In this document: piece by piece, positions 48,350-57,313 of the stretch
Position numbering within the stretch: the first letter of the stretch is position 1
Layout: the number at the start of each line of letters is the position of its first letter
Source of the DNA: Actinomycetota bacterium
Lineage (GTDB): Bacteria > Actinomycetota > Actinomycetes > Nanopelagicales > Nanopelagicaceae
Assembly: GCA_947490845.1 (NCBI GenBank)
Contig: CANLHI010000002.1
Coordinates: 23,958-87,957 of the forward strand
Direction: 5' to 3'
DNA: 64,000 nt
Notes under the pieces: model-generated
What the model was told of the DNA's origin: nothing
What the model saw: the letters and a program-made list of their open reading frames with translations, nothing else
The model's database searches: none
Made by a program: the position numbers and the translations under genes

Positions 48350-48790
48350 ATGCGCCGACTGATTGCACTCCCTGTAATTGCATTAATCCTCGCCGGTTGT
48401 GCGCAAAAGCCCGCATTTGAAGAGTTAGCCGATGGCCAGTGCACAGATGCGCAGAGTAAATTAATTGAAAAACATATCTCAGGTCAGATAGATGCCTTAG
48501 CTAAGAAGGATTGGGAGGCGGCCTACTCATTTGCCTCAAAAGATTTCCAGGCAGCAGTTGCAATTGATCAGTTCACCTTCATTATCGGTGCGCAGTATGC
48601 AATGTTGGTTGAGAATCAGGGTTATGAGTTCGATGACTGCGCTATTGCCAGTGAAATCATCAAGCAAGAAGTTAGTGTCACAAGTGGTGAACAGGTTTTT
48701 AACCTGACCTACAGAATCTCAGTCACAGGCAATGCCCTTGGTGTTGAATCGGCCGAGGTCGGTAAAGTTAAGGCGCAACAAAATATCTAA
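48350..48790 (+). CDS. Putative lipoprotein, unknown function
   Basis: Lipobox MRRLIALPVIALILAGCAQKP; DUF4864-like layout (IDALAKKDWEAAYSFASKDFQAA). Confidence 0.6.
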   Translation: MRRLIALPVIALILAGCAQKPAFEELADGQCTDAQSKLIEKHISGQIDALAKKDWEAAYSFASKDFQAAVAIDQFTFIIGAQYAMLVENQGYEFDDCAIASEIIKQEVSVTSGEQVFNLTYRISVTGNALGVESAEVGKVKAQQNI

Positions 48791-48913
48791 CCCAGCGCTC
48801 TAGCCACCATTTGCTTGCTAGCCCGAGGAAGTGCACTAGCATTTAGCGAAGTGTTAACGAGAAATTTGCCAGGTTTTTACTTGATGTAGATAACGATGAA
48901 GCAAGATCCCCGC

Positions 48914-50569
48914 ATGAAAAAATTTCCGCTAGTTGCCATAACCTTCTTAACCGCCTCCGCACTAATTACCGCTGGGCAACTGCCCGCACTGGCTAATGAA
49001 GCCACCGTTAAGGTCACCGAGATCGCCGCCATTAGCTCTGGCGATGGTGAGGGCAGTAGCGAAATCGCAGCCTTCCACGCCGGCTCAAAGCGGATTTTCG
49101 CCACTAATGGAGTTAAGAACGCAATCGATATCTTTGATATTTCAGATGTAGCAAATCCAAAGAAGGTTGGCGCGGTCTCATTAGCGCCTTATGGAAATGA
49201 TGTTACAAGCGTTGCCGCTGGCCGCGATGTTGTTGTAGCCGTTGTGCTCGTTACTGAAACATACTCAGCAGCTGGTGCACCTACTACTCCAAATGGAAAG
49301 ATCGTGGTCTTTGATACCAATGGAAAAGTCTTGAGTTCACCAGATATTTTAGGTGTATTACCTGACTCGGTTACTTTTGCACCAAATGGGACAACCGCAC
49401 TTGTCGCGATCGAGGCCCAGCCAGTCTGTGCCAAGGACAATCCGGCAACTACTGAGAAGGAAAACTTAGATTACTCAAAGGCTTCAGATCCAGTCGGTGG
49501 CGTATCAGTTGTTGATCTAAGTAACCCAGCTGCGCCAGTGGTCAGATTTGCCGGCTTTGATCAATTCACTGTGGAGGCGATGAGAGCCAAGGGAATCGCA
49601 GTCTCATCCGTTGTAAACAACGTCGCTAAGGATTTCGAGCCAGAGTTTGTTACTGCAATAGATAACAACTATGCATATGTCACTATTCAAGAGGCCAATG
49701 CAATTGGCAAACTAAATATTGAATCTGCCACCTTTGAAAGCATCACACGTGCCTTTGAATCTAGAGTCTCCAAGGTCGCTCGCGACACCAGTGATAGAGA
49801 CTCTGGCGCAGGTCCTAGAACTTATCGCTATGTAGTTGGGGCCTCACAGCCAGATGCAATTGCTGGTTTCAAAATGGGCTCGGGACAATACTTTGTGACT
49901 GCCAACGAGGGCGATGCGCGCGAGTACACCTGCCTAAACGATGATCTTCGTGGCGCCTCACTCAAAGTAGACACCAAGCGTTTCCCTAACTGGACCACGC
50001 TCTCAGGTGCTGCTGCCCTGGGTCGCGCAAAGGTAAATCCAAATATTGGCGATATAGATGGCGATGGAGATATCGACACTATCCATCTACGTGGTTCAAA
50101 CTCAATGACTATGTATCGCAATGGCGTAGCGCTCTGGGACAGTGGCGCTCTATTAGATCAGATTCAGACAACGGCCTTTGGTGTTGCAAATATCAATGGT
50201 TCACACTCTTATTCATCCGATAAGACCACGATGAACTACGTGGGTCAAGATCGCTCCGACGATAAGGGTGCAGAGCCAGAAGGTGTTGCAGTTGGAATGG
50301 TTGGCGGCCGTCGAATTGCAGTCCTTGGTCTAGAGAGAATGACTGCTCTAGCCATCTTTGACATCACAGTGCCAACATCACCAGTCTTTCAAGAGTGGCT
50401 TCAGATACTGCCAACAAAGGCAACTCCGGCCAAAGATGTTAAGCACTGGTCACCAGAAGGAATCGTCTTCGTTCCTGCAGACAAGTCACCTTCTGGCAAA
50501 GCACTGATCATCACAAGCTATGAGCTATCTGGTTCACTCTCGATTCATCAGATCGAGCCACGCAGCTAA
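48914..50569 (+). CDS. Exported choice-of-anchor-I-like propeller protein
   Basis: Signal peptide MKKFPLVAITFLTASALITAGQLPALA; NAIDIFDISDVANPKKVGAVSL, FVTANEGDAREY, DKGAEPEGVAVGMVGGRRIAVLGLERMTALAIFDI. Confidence 0.75.
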   Translation: MKKFPLVAITFLTASALITAGQLPALANEATVKVTEIAAISSGDGEGSSEIAAFHAGSKRIFATNGVKNAIDIFDISDVANPKKVGAVSLAPYGNDVTSVAAGRDVVVAVVLVTETYSAAGAPTTPNGKIVVFDTNGKVLSSPDILGVLPDSVTFAPNGTTALVAIEAQPVCAKDNPATTEKENLDYSKASDPVGGVSVVDLSNPAAPVVRFAGFDQFTVEAMRAKGIAVSSVVNNVAKDFEPEFVTAIDNNYAYVTIQEANAIGKLNIESATFESITRAFESRVSKVARDTSDRDSGAGPRTYRYVVGASQPDAIAGFKMGSGQYFVTANEGDAREYTCLNDDLRGASLKVDTKRFPNWTTLSGAAALGRAKVNPNIGDIDGDGDIDTIHLRGSNSMTMYRNGVALWDSGALLDQIQTTAFGVANINGSHSYSSDKTTMNYVGQDRSDDKGAEPEGVAVGMVGGRRIAVLGLERMTALAIFDITVPTSPVFQEWLQILPTKATPAKDVKHWSPEGIVFVPADKSPSGKALIITSYELSGSLSIHQIEPRS

Positions 50570-50579
50570 ACTCTAAAAA

Positions 50580-50624
50580 CATTTAAAAGACCACCCCAGA
50601 TACTTCGGGGTGGTCTTTTAAATG
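50580..50624. terminator. Bidirectional intrinsic terminator
   Basis: Perfect 18-bp stem CATTTAAAAGACCACCCC-AGATACTTC-GGGGTGGTCTTTTAAATG. Confidence 0.9.
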
Positions 50625-50678
50625 TATAGACAGTTGACGTGAGGAAGTTGTGCGGTTCTGATTAAAAGTTAACGGCAA

Positions 50679-51161
50679 CTACCCACAACTAATGTTGTGA
50701 ATGTCAGCAAACATATCCGCCACTTTCCCGGGACGCTCCAGCACATAATCACCACACACCTGACAAAGAGCATCAAAGTAATAAACTCCGCGCTCTTCCA
50801 TCCACTTGTAGTCATAAATAAATGCCACAACCACTTCACCAAAATCCGGCAACGATCTATGCCCACGTGCCCGATGGGCAGCATCTAGCTCCAGCTGCGC
50901 CAGCCCGCCGACTTCAGGCTTTGCATCCATTGGAATCACTAATCCACATGTGCAGCGCCATTCTTGGCCACAGTAGTTCACATAACCCCAATGCCACTTC
51001 TGATCTTGCCAACCCTTTAAGTTGGTATAACGCAGCCATGTCTTAAAACGTCCGTACTTCTCCATTGCACCACCAGGTGTGTCATTCTGTTTTTGCTTTA
51101 GTTCAACTAACAACTCAGCGGCGACGCTCACATCAACATATTTCTTCTTTGCTTTTGGCAT
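50679..51161 (-). CDS. Cys/His-rich protein of unknown function
   Basis: YCGQEWRCTCGLVIP, AAHRARGH, ALCQVCGDYV; ATG at 51161 (MPKAKKKYVD) preferred over 51170. Confidence 0.55.
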   Translation of the reverse strand: MPKAKKKYVDVSVAAELLVELKQKQNDTPGGAMEKYGRFKTWLRYTNLKGWQDQKWHWGYVNYCGQEWRCTCGLVIPMDAKPEVGGLAQLELDAAHRARGHRSLPDFGEVVVAFIYDYKWMEERGVYYFDALCQVCGDYVLERPGKVADMFADIHNISCG

Positions 51162-51175
51162 AACAAACACAGTCC

Positions 51176-51529
51176 TTAATGGACCTCAAAGTTATTGAGA
51201 CCCGCTCTTCTGGCGGTGTCATTCATCGCCAGCAGGTCTTCCTTTAGAACCACCGTGCGCGGTTGGCGCGGTTGGTACCAAGCAGCTAAAGGCTTATTGC
51301 TTAGTTCTTGACCTAGGAAAACTCTAACACCGAGGTGCGACAAAATATTTCTTATTTCTTCCGGGAATATCGCAGAGCCTTTGCCTGTTCTGATCACTAC
51401 TCGCACTACCAATTCTGAGGAACGTCTACTAGGAATATTAGAGACCTTGTGGATAACTTCCTGAGAGAAATCTGCAGCTAATTTAAATCCGTTGCAGAAT
51501 TGGTTTTGCAAGGAAAACATGGGCCACAA
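51176..51529 (-). CDS. Hypothetical protein
   Basis: 117 aa ORF 5' of and co-directional with the previous ORF; no recognised motif. Confidence 0.45.
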   Translation of the reverse strand: MWPMFSLQNQFCNGFKLAADFSQEVIHKVSNIPSRRSSELVVRVVIRTGKGSAIFPEEIRNILSHLGVRVFLGQELSNKPLAAWYQPRQPRTVVLKEDLLAMNDTARRAGLNNFEVH

Positions 51530-51557
51530 CGATGTGGCCCCTTAACGAAAGGAATAC

Positions 51558-52805
51558 ATGTCTACAAATATCAGAATGGCGCCAATGGTTGCCGGAGCAG
51601 AGCTCGTCATCGATGGGGACAAAGTCACCATCAACCAACTCTCTGTAACAAACCCAGAGTTGGCCGCTTACTTAACATCTAAGGAAGGCCCAGAGCAGTT
51701 AGTTGCTCTAGTCGACCTGATTAACCTCGCTGTCAGCGTGAAAAACCTCGCCGGCAGTTCGCTGGAGTCAGAGAACATCAAGAAATCTGCAGAACTAGTA
51801 GTTCAGAGCCTGAACGGTACTGTCGCTACTTTGATCCAGAGCATCAATTCTCAGGCTGATCAGCTTGTACATCCAGAAACTGGCATCGTGGCTCAGAAGA
51901 TGCGCGAAACCGCATCAGCCATCGGTACCAATCAGGATTCCAAGTTGCGTGAACTTCTTTCCCCAAAGAAAGAGGGCACACCAATGGCCGATCTACAGTC
52001 AACAATCACAACTGCGCTCAACACTCATGTAACTAATATCAAGACTGATATTACGAACCTGAACACTGTGCTCAGCCAATTCATCGGCGCCCAGAAAAAG
52101 GGCAAAGAGGTCTATGCCAACTCACGTGAAAAGGGTGGCGATTTAGAAACGCTGCTTGATTCAATGATTCAGTTGGAAGCAGTTGTCCACGGCGATGATG
52201 CCAAGTACACCGGTGATACCCAGTCCCCTTACGGTAAAAACATCGGTGACGAAGTCATCACTCTCAACCCAGAAATCACTGGGGGAGAAGAAGTAAATAT
52301 CGTCTGGGAAGCCAAGACAGATAAAACATTTAAGGATGCAAAGGGTCGCCTAAAGCGCGACAAAGTTGCCGCTGAATTAAATGATGCAATGGATAATCGC
52401 GATGCGGTTTGCGCAATCTTCGTCTCAGATGCGCGTGAACTAGATCTATCTGTCCAACCGATCTGGCAAGAGTTTGAAGGAAACAAGCTCGCCATCGTCC
52501 TAGATGATGAAGACCCAGATCAACGCTTAGTGCGCATGGCCTACCTATGGGCCCGTGCCTATGCAATTAAATCGATCGCACCGGAAGATAGTGAAAGCAC
52601 TATCGACATCGAGGCTATCGATCGCGTTATCCAGAACTTGGCACGCGAATTTAAACGACTCAAGCAGCTTAAGGATTTCCATACCCCGATCCGTAAGAAC
52701 ATTGAGTCAGCGCAAAAGTTCGTTGAGGAGTTCCAGGACAACCTTGATGAAATGCTGGATGAACTAAGCGAGCTGGTCGCAGCCGCTGAAGAAGAAACTG
52801 AATAA
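51558..52805 (+). CDS. Coiled-coil protein with predicted PD-(D/E)XK (DUF2130-like) domain
   Basis: SPYGKNIGDEVITLNPEITGGEEVNIVWEAKTDKTFKDAKGRLKRDKVAAELNDAMDNRDAVCAIFVSD: D...ExK plus DUF2130-like trailing K/D and IFVSD; flanked by helical coiled coils. Confidence 0.55.
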   Translation: MSTNIRMAPMVAGAELVIDGDKVTINQLSVTNPELAAYLTSKEGPEQLVALVDLINLAVSVKNLAGSSLESENIKKSAELVVQSLNGTVATLIQSINSQADQLVHPETGIVAQKMRETASAIGTNQDSKLRELLSPKKEGTPMADLQSTITTALNTHVTNIKTDITNLNTVLSQFIGAQKKGKEVYANSREKGGDLETLLDSMIQLEAVVHGDDAKYTGDTQSPYGKNIGDEVITLNPEITGGEEVNIVWEAKTDKTFKDAKGRLKRDKVAAELNDAMDNRDAVCAIFVSDARELDLSVQPIWQEFEGNKLAIVLDDEDPDQRLVRMAYLWARAYAIKSIAPEDSESTIDIEAIDRVIQNLAREFKRLKQLKDFHTPIRKNIESAQKFVEEFQDNLDEMLDELSELVAAAEEETE

Positions 52806-52829
52806 ACCCCTGTAACACCCCCTAGCAAC

Positions 52830-52872
52830 GCACCGCTTGGCCGGCCCTCCCCGTCGGGCCGCCAGGCGGTGC
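52830..52872. terminator. GC-rich nested hairpin between nuclease-like and TPR genes
   Basis: GCACCGCTTGGCCGGCCC-TCCCCGTC-GGGCCGCCAGGCGGTGC, near-perfect stem with one bulge; no strong U-tract. Confidence 0.45.
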
Positions 52873-52946
52873 TTTGCACCCCTTGTCAGTGACTATTAGT
52901 AACTTTCGATCTATCCGCAGCGAGAAACCCAGAAGAGAAGGAACCG

Positions 52947-53891
52947 GTGAGCGCAGAAAACAACAAAGAGAATCACACCCAAGAGCAAGAACTCTGGGAA
53001 CGCATCAGCACAACCGAAGGTATTGAACGCGCAGAAGTTTTAGATGAACTTAGCCATATCGCCTATCAGCGTGATAGTTACAGCGAGTGCATACAGTTAG
53101 TTGATACATCGATTGAGATCTACTACAAACTTGGTATGGACTCTCACGTCAGAGAACTCATCCACGCCTACGAAGGCAAAGCCCTATCGCTGCGCAAGTT
53201 AGATCGTTTAGCGGAATCGGCGGATACTTTTGAAGATATTGCCAAACTCCATCAGATCAATGACGACACAGAAGGTTTCGCTCGCGCTAAACGGGCGGCA
53301 GGCTGCGATTGGTATGAAGTTAAAGAGTGGCAGAAATGTATTGATGGACATAGCGCAGCACGTGATGCAATTGATCCGGAAGCCACACCAATGTCTATGG
53401 GAACAGACCTACTTAACATCGGAATGGCGCAGGCCAAGCTAGGCCAGCATCATGCAGCGATCGAGAACTTTTTACGCGCTCGCCAGTTGTTCAAGGAAGC
53501 GAAGAACCCGGAATACGTTAACTGGGTAGATCAGTACGCCACCATTTCTTACTCCGAAATCGGAAATGGCCCGGAGGCATTGTTCCACGCCAAGCATTAT
53601 TTCAATTATTCAAAAGTTGCCGAAGAGCTAATCCTGGAGGGCTACGCACTTTATTACATCGGCAAAGCGCACATTCTTTGCGAAGAGTTTGAAGATGCAG
53701 AGCGCACCCTGACAAAAGCACTAACACTGCTAACGCTTGAGAAGACAAAAGATTGGGAGGATATTCTCGGCGCAAATCGCTCACTTGCTAAAGCTCTAAC
53801 TGCACTGGGCCGAGAAGATGAAGCTAAAGAGAGGCTAGAACGTACTAAAACTATAGAAGAAACGTTCTGTGATGATGAAGAGGCTGCATAA
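52947..53891 (+). CDS. TPR-repeat protein
   Basis: Repeating helical TPR-like units (LLNIGMAQAKLGQHHAAIENFLRARQLFKEA; ALYYIGKAHILCEEFEDAERTLTKALTLL); GTG start. Confidence 0.75.
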   Translation: MSAENNKENHTQEQELWERISTTEGIERAEVLDELSHIAYQRDSYSECIQLVDTSIEIYYKLGMDSHVRELIHAYEGKALSLRKLDRLAESADTFEDIAKLHQINDDTEGFARAKRAAGCDWYEVKEWQKCIDGHSAARDAIDPEATPMSMGTDLLNIGMAQAKLGQHHAAIENFLRARQLFKEAKNPEYVNWVDQYATISYSEIGNGPEALFHAKHYFNYSKVAEELILEGYALYYIGKAHILCEEFEDAERTLTKALTLLTLEKTKDWEDILGANRSLAKALTALGREDEAKERLERTKTIEETFCDDEEAA

Positions 53892-53916
53892 ATCAGCAGC
53901 TACTGCGACTGCTGTC

Positions 53917-54819
53917 TTATGTACGGTGAGAGAAGTGCTCCTTTAAATATGTATCAATTCCGCTAAGGGCAAGTTTTAATTGCTCAGTCGTGTAACTCTC
54001 AAAAAAAATCACTTCTAATATATTCGGATCTTTGGCGCCGTTAAACCCGATCTCAACGGTGACTAGACCTGTAACGTTTTCAATGACATCCATCAGGTCT
54101 ACTGCGGTGTTGTGCAATTCTGAATCTGTTAGTTTTGGAATACTTATAACAATAGTTAACTGTCCTGGTTGACGTTTCAAATCAAATGGAAATCCTGAAG
54201 TCATAATTCCATCAGGCCTGCTAATTTTTCCGCTTGATCTAAGCACCGGTTCCCATTGAATCTTGGATTTCTTAGACTCTTGTGTCAGGAGCATCAGAGA
54301 ATTCTCAAAAATACTTTCAAGACTGCGTTCAGATTTGTGTTTCATTTCAATTTTTGCCGAGTTCCATTCTCCACAAAAATCAATCCATTCCTTTACATAG
54401 TTGGACCGAAAGCTTGGGTTAACAGATTTTTCATTTTCGAATGCGGCAACGCTATCTGCCTGCCATTTAATTACATCTTCGAGGTTAGAAATCATTCGGT
54501 TTTGCAACTCAGCAATAGCTTCGGTCGCGTTTTGCGTGCTTTGAACTTTAAGAACTGCCCTTACACATTTGGATCGAAAGTTCAGGCTATTTATAGTTTT
54601 CCGTGCAGGCCCTGCAATTGTGTGAATCTGTGTCGCAATGGGGCGGTAATCAAAACCCTGAGTCCATGCATGTTTTGCCGATAGCAGGGTCAATTTTTTT
54701 TCGATTTTATCTAAGGCCGGCGAGCCAATGGTTAGTGCGGTGCTCGCGAGTTGCTCCCATTCCTCATCGCACATATTGATCAAAGTTGTCCCACTCGAAT
54801 CCTGAAGCGCTTTAGCCAA
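53917..54819 (-). pseudogene. Hypothetical protein gene, probably with disrupted 5' end
   Basis: 300 aa ORF from TTG; reading frame stays open 61 further codons upstream with coding-like sequence but no ATG/GTG/TTG until stop at 55003-55005; an ATG exists one base out of frame. Confidence 0.45.
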
Positions 54820-55211
54820 GCTTTTCTCGGTACTTTTGGTCAGGCCCTTAACCTTCGCCTTTAGATAGGCATGCTTAGCCTCGGCAAGATTGAGCCCGCT
54901 GGTGGGTAGGGCGTACGGGAACGGGTCAAAATCGATCTCGGGAATGATGCTCTCCTCGGGAATATTCTGTGGCCGGCTCGAGTTGAACCGGATGTAACAT
55001 TCTTAGTGTACTATAAACCAGGAGTAGTTATTCAGCATCTGCGGCGTGAGCCGTATTTTTTCGGCCCTAAACGGGGCCGTAATACTAAAAACCGCTGAGG
55101 ACAGGAACGAACAACTTCATAAAGAGGATGCACCAAAACAGTGTCTGAGGCTACCTCTAGGTTAACTAGAAGTGGTCAGGGCAATCCAACAACGAAGGGA
55201 AGTACCGTTTT

Positions 55212-55607
55212 ATGTTTTATGACCTAGATGGATCCATCGAGGATTCTGACCACCGTCTGTATTTGGCCAAAGTCCGCACCAAGAATGGCAAGCCAGGTAA
55301 GTACCAAGATCGCTCAAAGGCTGATCGCCCTAAGGACAAGCTCGCTGCAATCAAGGCTCAACGCTGCGACAAGTTCAAGATCACCGATATCGACATCGCT
55401 AAATCAATTGTGACAAGCGCTCGCTGGTCACGCGCCGCAGCTGCAGCCGAGGGCCGCACTTCAAAGCGCATGGAAGATCGTTGGTACATCTGTGAGAACT
55501 GCTCACACGGAAAAGCCAAGATCTATCACGTCTCAAAACTTAGCTCTGCAGAATACGCAGCTAAGTTTGAGGCATCAAAGTCAGGGGAGTTCTCACTTGC
55601 TGCCTAA
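55212..55607 (+). CDS. Small basic hypothetical protein with CxxC
   Basis: RWYICENCSHGKAKIYHVSK; overlaps start of next ORF. Confidence 0.5.
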   Translation: MFYDLDGSIEDSDHRLYLAKVRTKNGKPGKYQDRSKADRPKDKLAAIKAQRCDKFKITDIDIAKSIVTSARWSRAAAAAEGRTSKRMEDRWYICENCSHGKAKIYHVSKLSSAEYAAKFEASKSGEFSLAA

Positions 55608-56136
55608 TGACCCAACTCAGATAAAATCGATTTTTACCCAGATAATCGCACCTATCGCTGATGTTGAAGAGCGGATGTTTGCTCTCAACGTGCACCGTGG
55701 GATAACCCGCCTTGGATACAAAGCAGAACTTGTTGAGAGCAATGGTTATTTTTCTCATATACGAATTCCTGCAGCCGATCACTACTACATCGAAATCTCC
55801 GCAATTGAAGATGAAGATGGAGTCACACTTCCGCTAATGGTTTATGAAGAGTATGACGAAGATATTCGGCCACTTATGGAAAAAGCTGCGGGTATAAACG
55901 GTAGCTATCGCTACCAAGCCGATTTCGCTGTTCACTATGACGATTTCGATGCACAACGTATGCATGATCTCGGTCTATCCGAAGACGAAATATGTGGCCA
56001 GGCTTTTATCGGTGTAGTGGAGTACACCGCATACAACTTCCAGGAATTTATCCAGGGAGCGCTATATAAGTTCCAACGTGCATATGACGTAGAAATTTAC
56101 CCAGAGATGCGCGTATCCCAGCGCAAAGTCTTCTAA
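55597..56136 (+). CDS. Hypothetical acidic protein
   Basis: In-frame TTG at 55597 preceded by GGGGAG; overlaps stop of 55212 ORF, suggesting coupling; the longer 55492 start is less likely. Confidence 0.55.
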   Translation: MLPNDPTQIKSIFTQIIAPIADVEERMFALNVHRGITRLGYKAELVESNGYFSHIRIPAADHYYIEISAIEDEDGVTLPLMVYEEYDEDIRPLMEKAAGINGSYRYQADFAVHYDDFDAQRMHDLGLSEDEICGQAFIGVVEYTAYNFQEFIQGALYKFQRAYDVEIYPEMRVSQRKVF

Positions 56137-56148
56137 GGAAGGAGACCC

Positions 56149-56469
56149 ATGCAAACAACATCAACCTACAAACGAACAGAAAAGATAACGAGGTACACCA
56201 TTTCAACTCCACTGATCTCACACAAGAACTCCAGCGACCAACACGAGGTCTTCATCACCTTGGGCAATGGCCGCAGCATCAACATCCCCAAGAACGGCTC
56301 TTACCGGGTGCACACTTCCGGAGTCCTTGAGGTAAACCTTGAAGCCACCACCACTTATTACGCGCAAGGCGAGTGGCTAAAGATCAAAGACACCAATCAG
56401 ACCAAGATGCTCAAGCATTTCCAGGATGGTGCAAATACTCAATCCGCCGACATTATTTCCCTGAGCTGA
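56149..56469 (+). CDS. Hypothetical protein
   Basis: 106 aa, AAGGAGG RBS upstream. Confidence 0.55.
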   Translation: MQTTSTYKRTEKITRYTISTPLISHKNSSDQHEVFITLGNGRSINIPKNGSYRVHTSGVLEVNLEATTTYYAQGEWLKIKDTNQTKMLKHFQDGANTQSADIISLS

Positions 56470-56472
56470 TCA

Positions 56473-57312
56473 ATGAATCATTTCAACGATGACACTACAG
56501 CTGTAAATCTCGGGATTATTAACCATACTGATGCAATGGACTCTGAGATGGAAAAAGGGTTGGTGCTCGCTGCTGATCATCCGTTCCTTGTACTAAAGGA
56601 AGGCTTCCATCAAAAACCTGAACTAAGCAGCGAAGTCGAAACAGCAATGCGAGGCGTTTTAACTCAACTGAACCCTTCTGATCCAGGAGCCAGAATGGGA
56701 TTTGGCGGTGCCTACGAATGGATAATGGCTATAGCTTGCTGCGTTTCTGGACTGCAGACAGTTCCTGGAGGTCATTCAGAAAAAGGTTTTGACTTACTCG
56801 AATACGGAAATAGTTTGCAAGGGCTTTGGTCTCTCAAGAGTTCTGCGCAACCGAAACCGTCAGGTGAAATACGTCTTAAAAATAAAATGTCCTCCGCTAC
56901 AAGTACGAGAAATAGCCCACAGAGTTATCAAACACCAACCGTGTTTATAGCTCCCTACTTACCGGGTATTACTTATTTTGATCCAAGAATCGCTCCCAGA
57001 TATGCAAGTCGAATCGAACAGAATGATGAAGCGGTTACCATAAAGGCCACATTAACTAGGCAGTTTGCATTAGAGAACCCAGAATGCGTTATTCCCTTCA
57101 ATGCACCAGAAAATCCAGGATCTGCAAATCAGGTATGGCAATTAGATGTTGTAACGTCAATTCTAACTTCTGGAACATATCCAAACTTAGGTCCAATTAT
57201 GTCTGAAATGAAGAAGAACGCTGCCACAGTCCAATATTTAAAGAATCAACATGACCGAGGGCATATAGATAAAGGAACTCTCGATACGCTACTTACAAAT
57301 TTAGAAAACTGA
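56473..57312 (+). CDS. Candidate type II restriction endonuclease partner (PD-(D/E)XK-like)
   Basis: GFDLLEYGNSLQGLWSLKSSAQPKPSGEIRLKNK resembles an RE catalytic core (D ... xxK); ends 1 nt from a convergent C5 methyltransferase. Confidence 0.45.
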   Translation: MNHFNDDTTAVNLGIINHTDAMDSEMEKGLVLAADHPFLVLKEGFHQKPELSSEVETAMRGVLTQLNPSDPGARMGFGGAYEWIMAIACCVSGLQTVPGGHSEKGFDLLEYGNSLQGLWSLKSSAQPKPSGEIRLKNKMSSATSTRNSPQSYQTPTVFIAPYLPGITYFDPRIAPRYASRIEQNDEAVTIKATLTRQFALENPECVIPFNAPENPGSANQVWQLDVVTSILTSGTYPNLGPIMSEMKKNAATVQYLKNQHDRGHIDKGTLDTLLTNLEN

Positions 57313-57313
57313 T

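Noticed and set aside
55050-55100. CGGCCC-TAAACG-GGGCCG hairpin as terminator
   Set aside because: The stem is short and the T-tract precedes it on the plus strand (A-tract follows on the minus strand), so it does not fit an intrinsic terminator in either direction.
55141-55230. Small leader ORF (MSEATSRLTRSGQGNPTTKGSTVLCFMT) before 55212
   Set aside because: Overlaps the next start and has no clear RBS or conserved feature; too weak to call.
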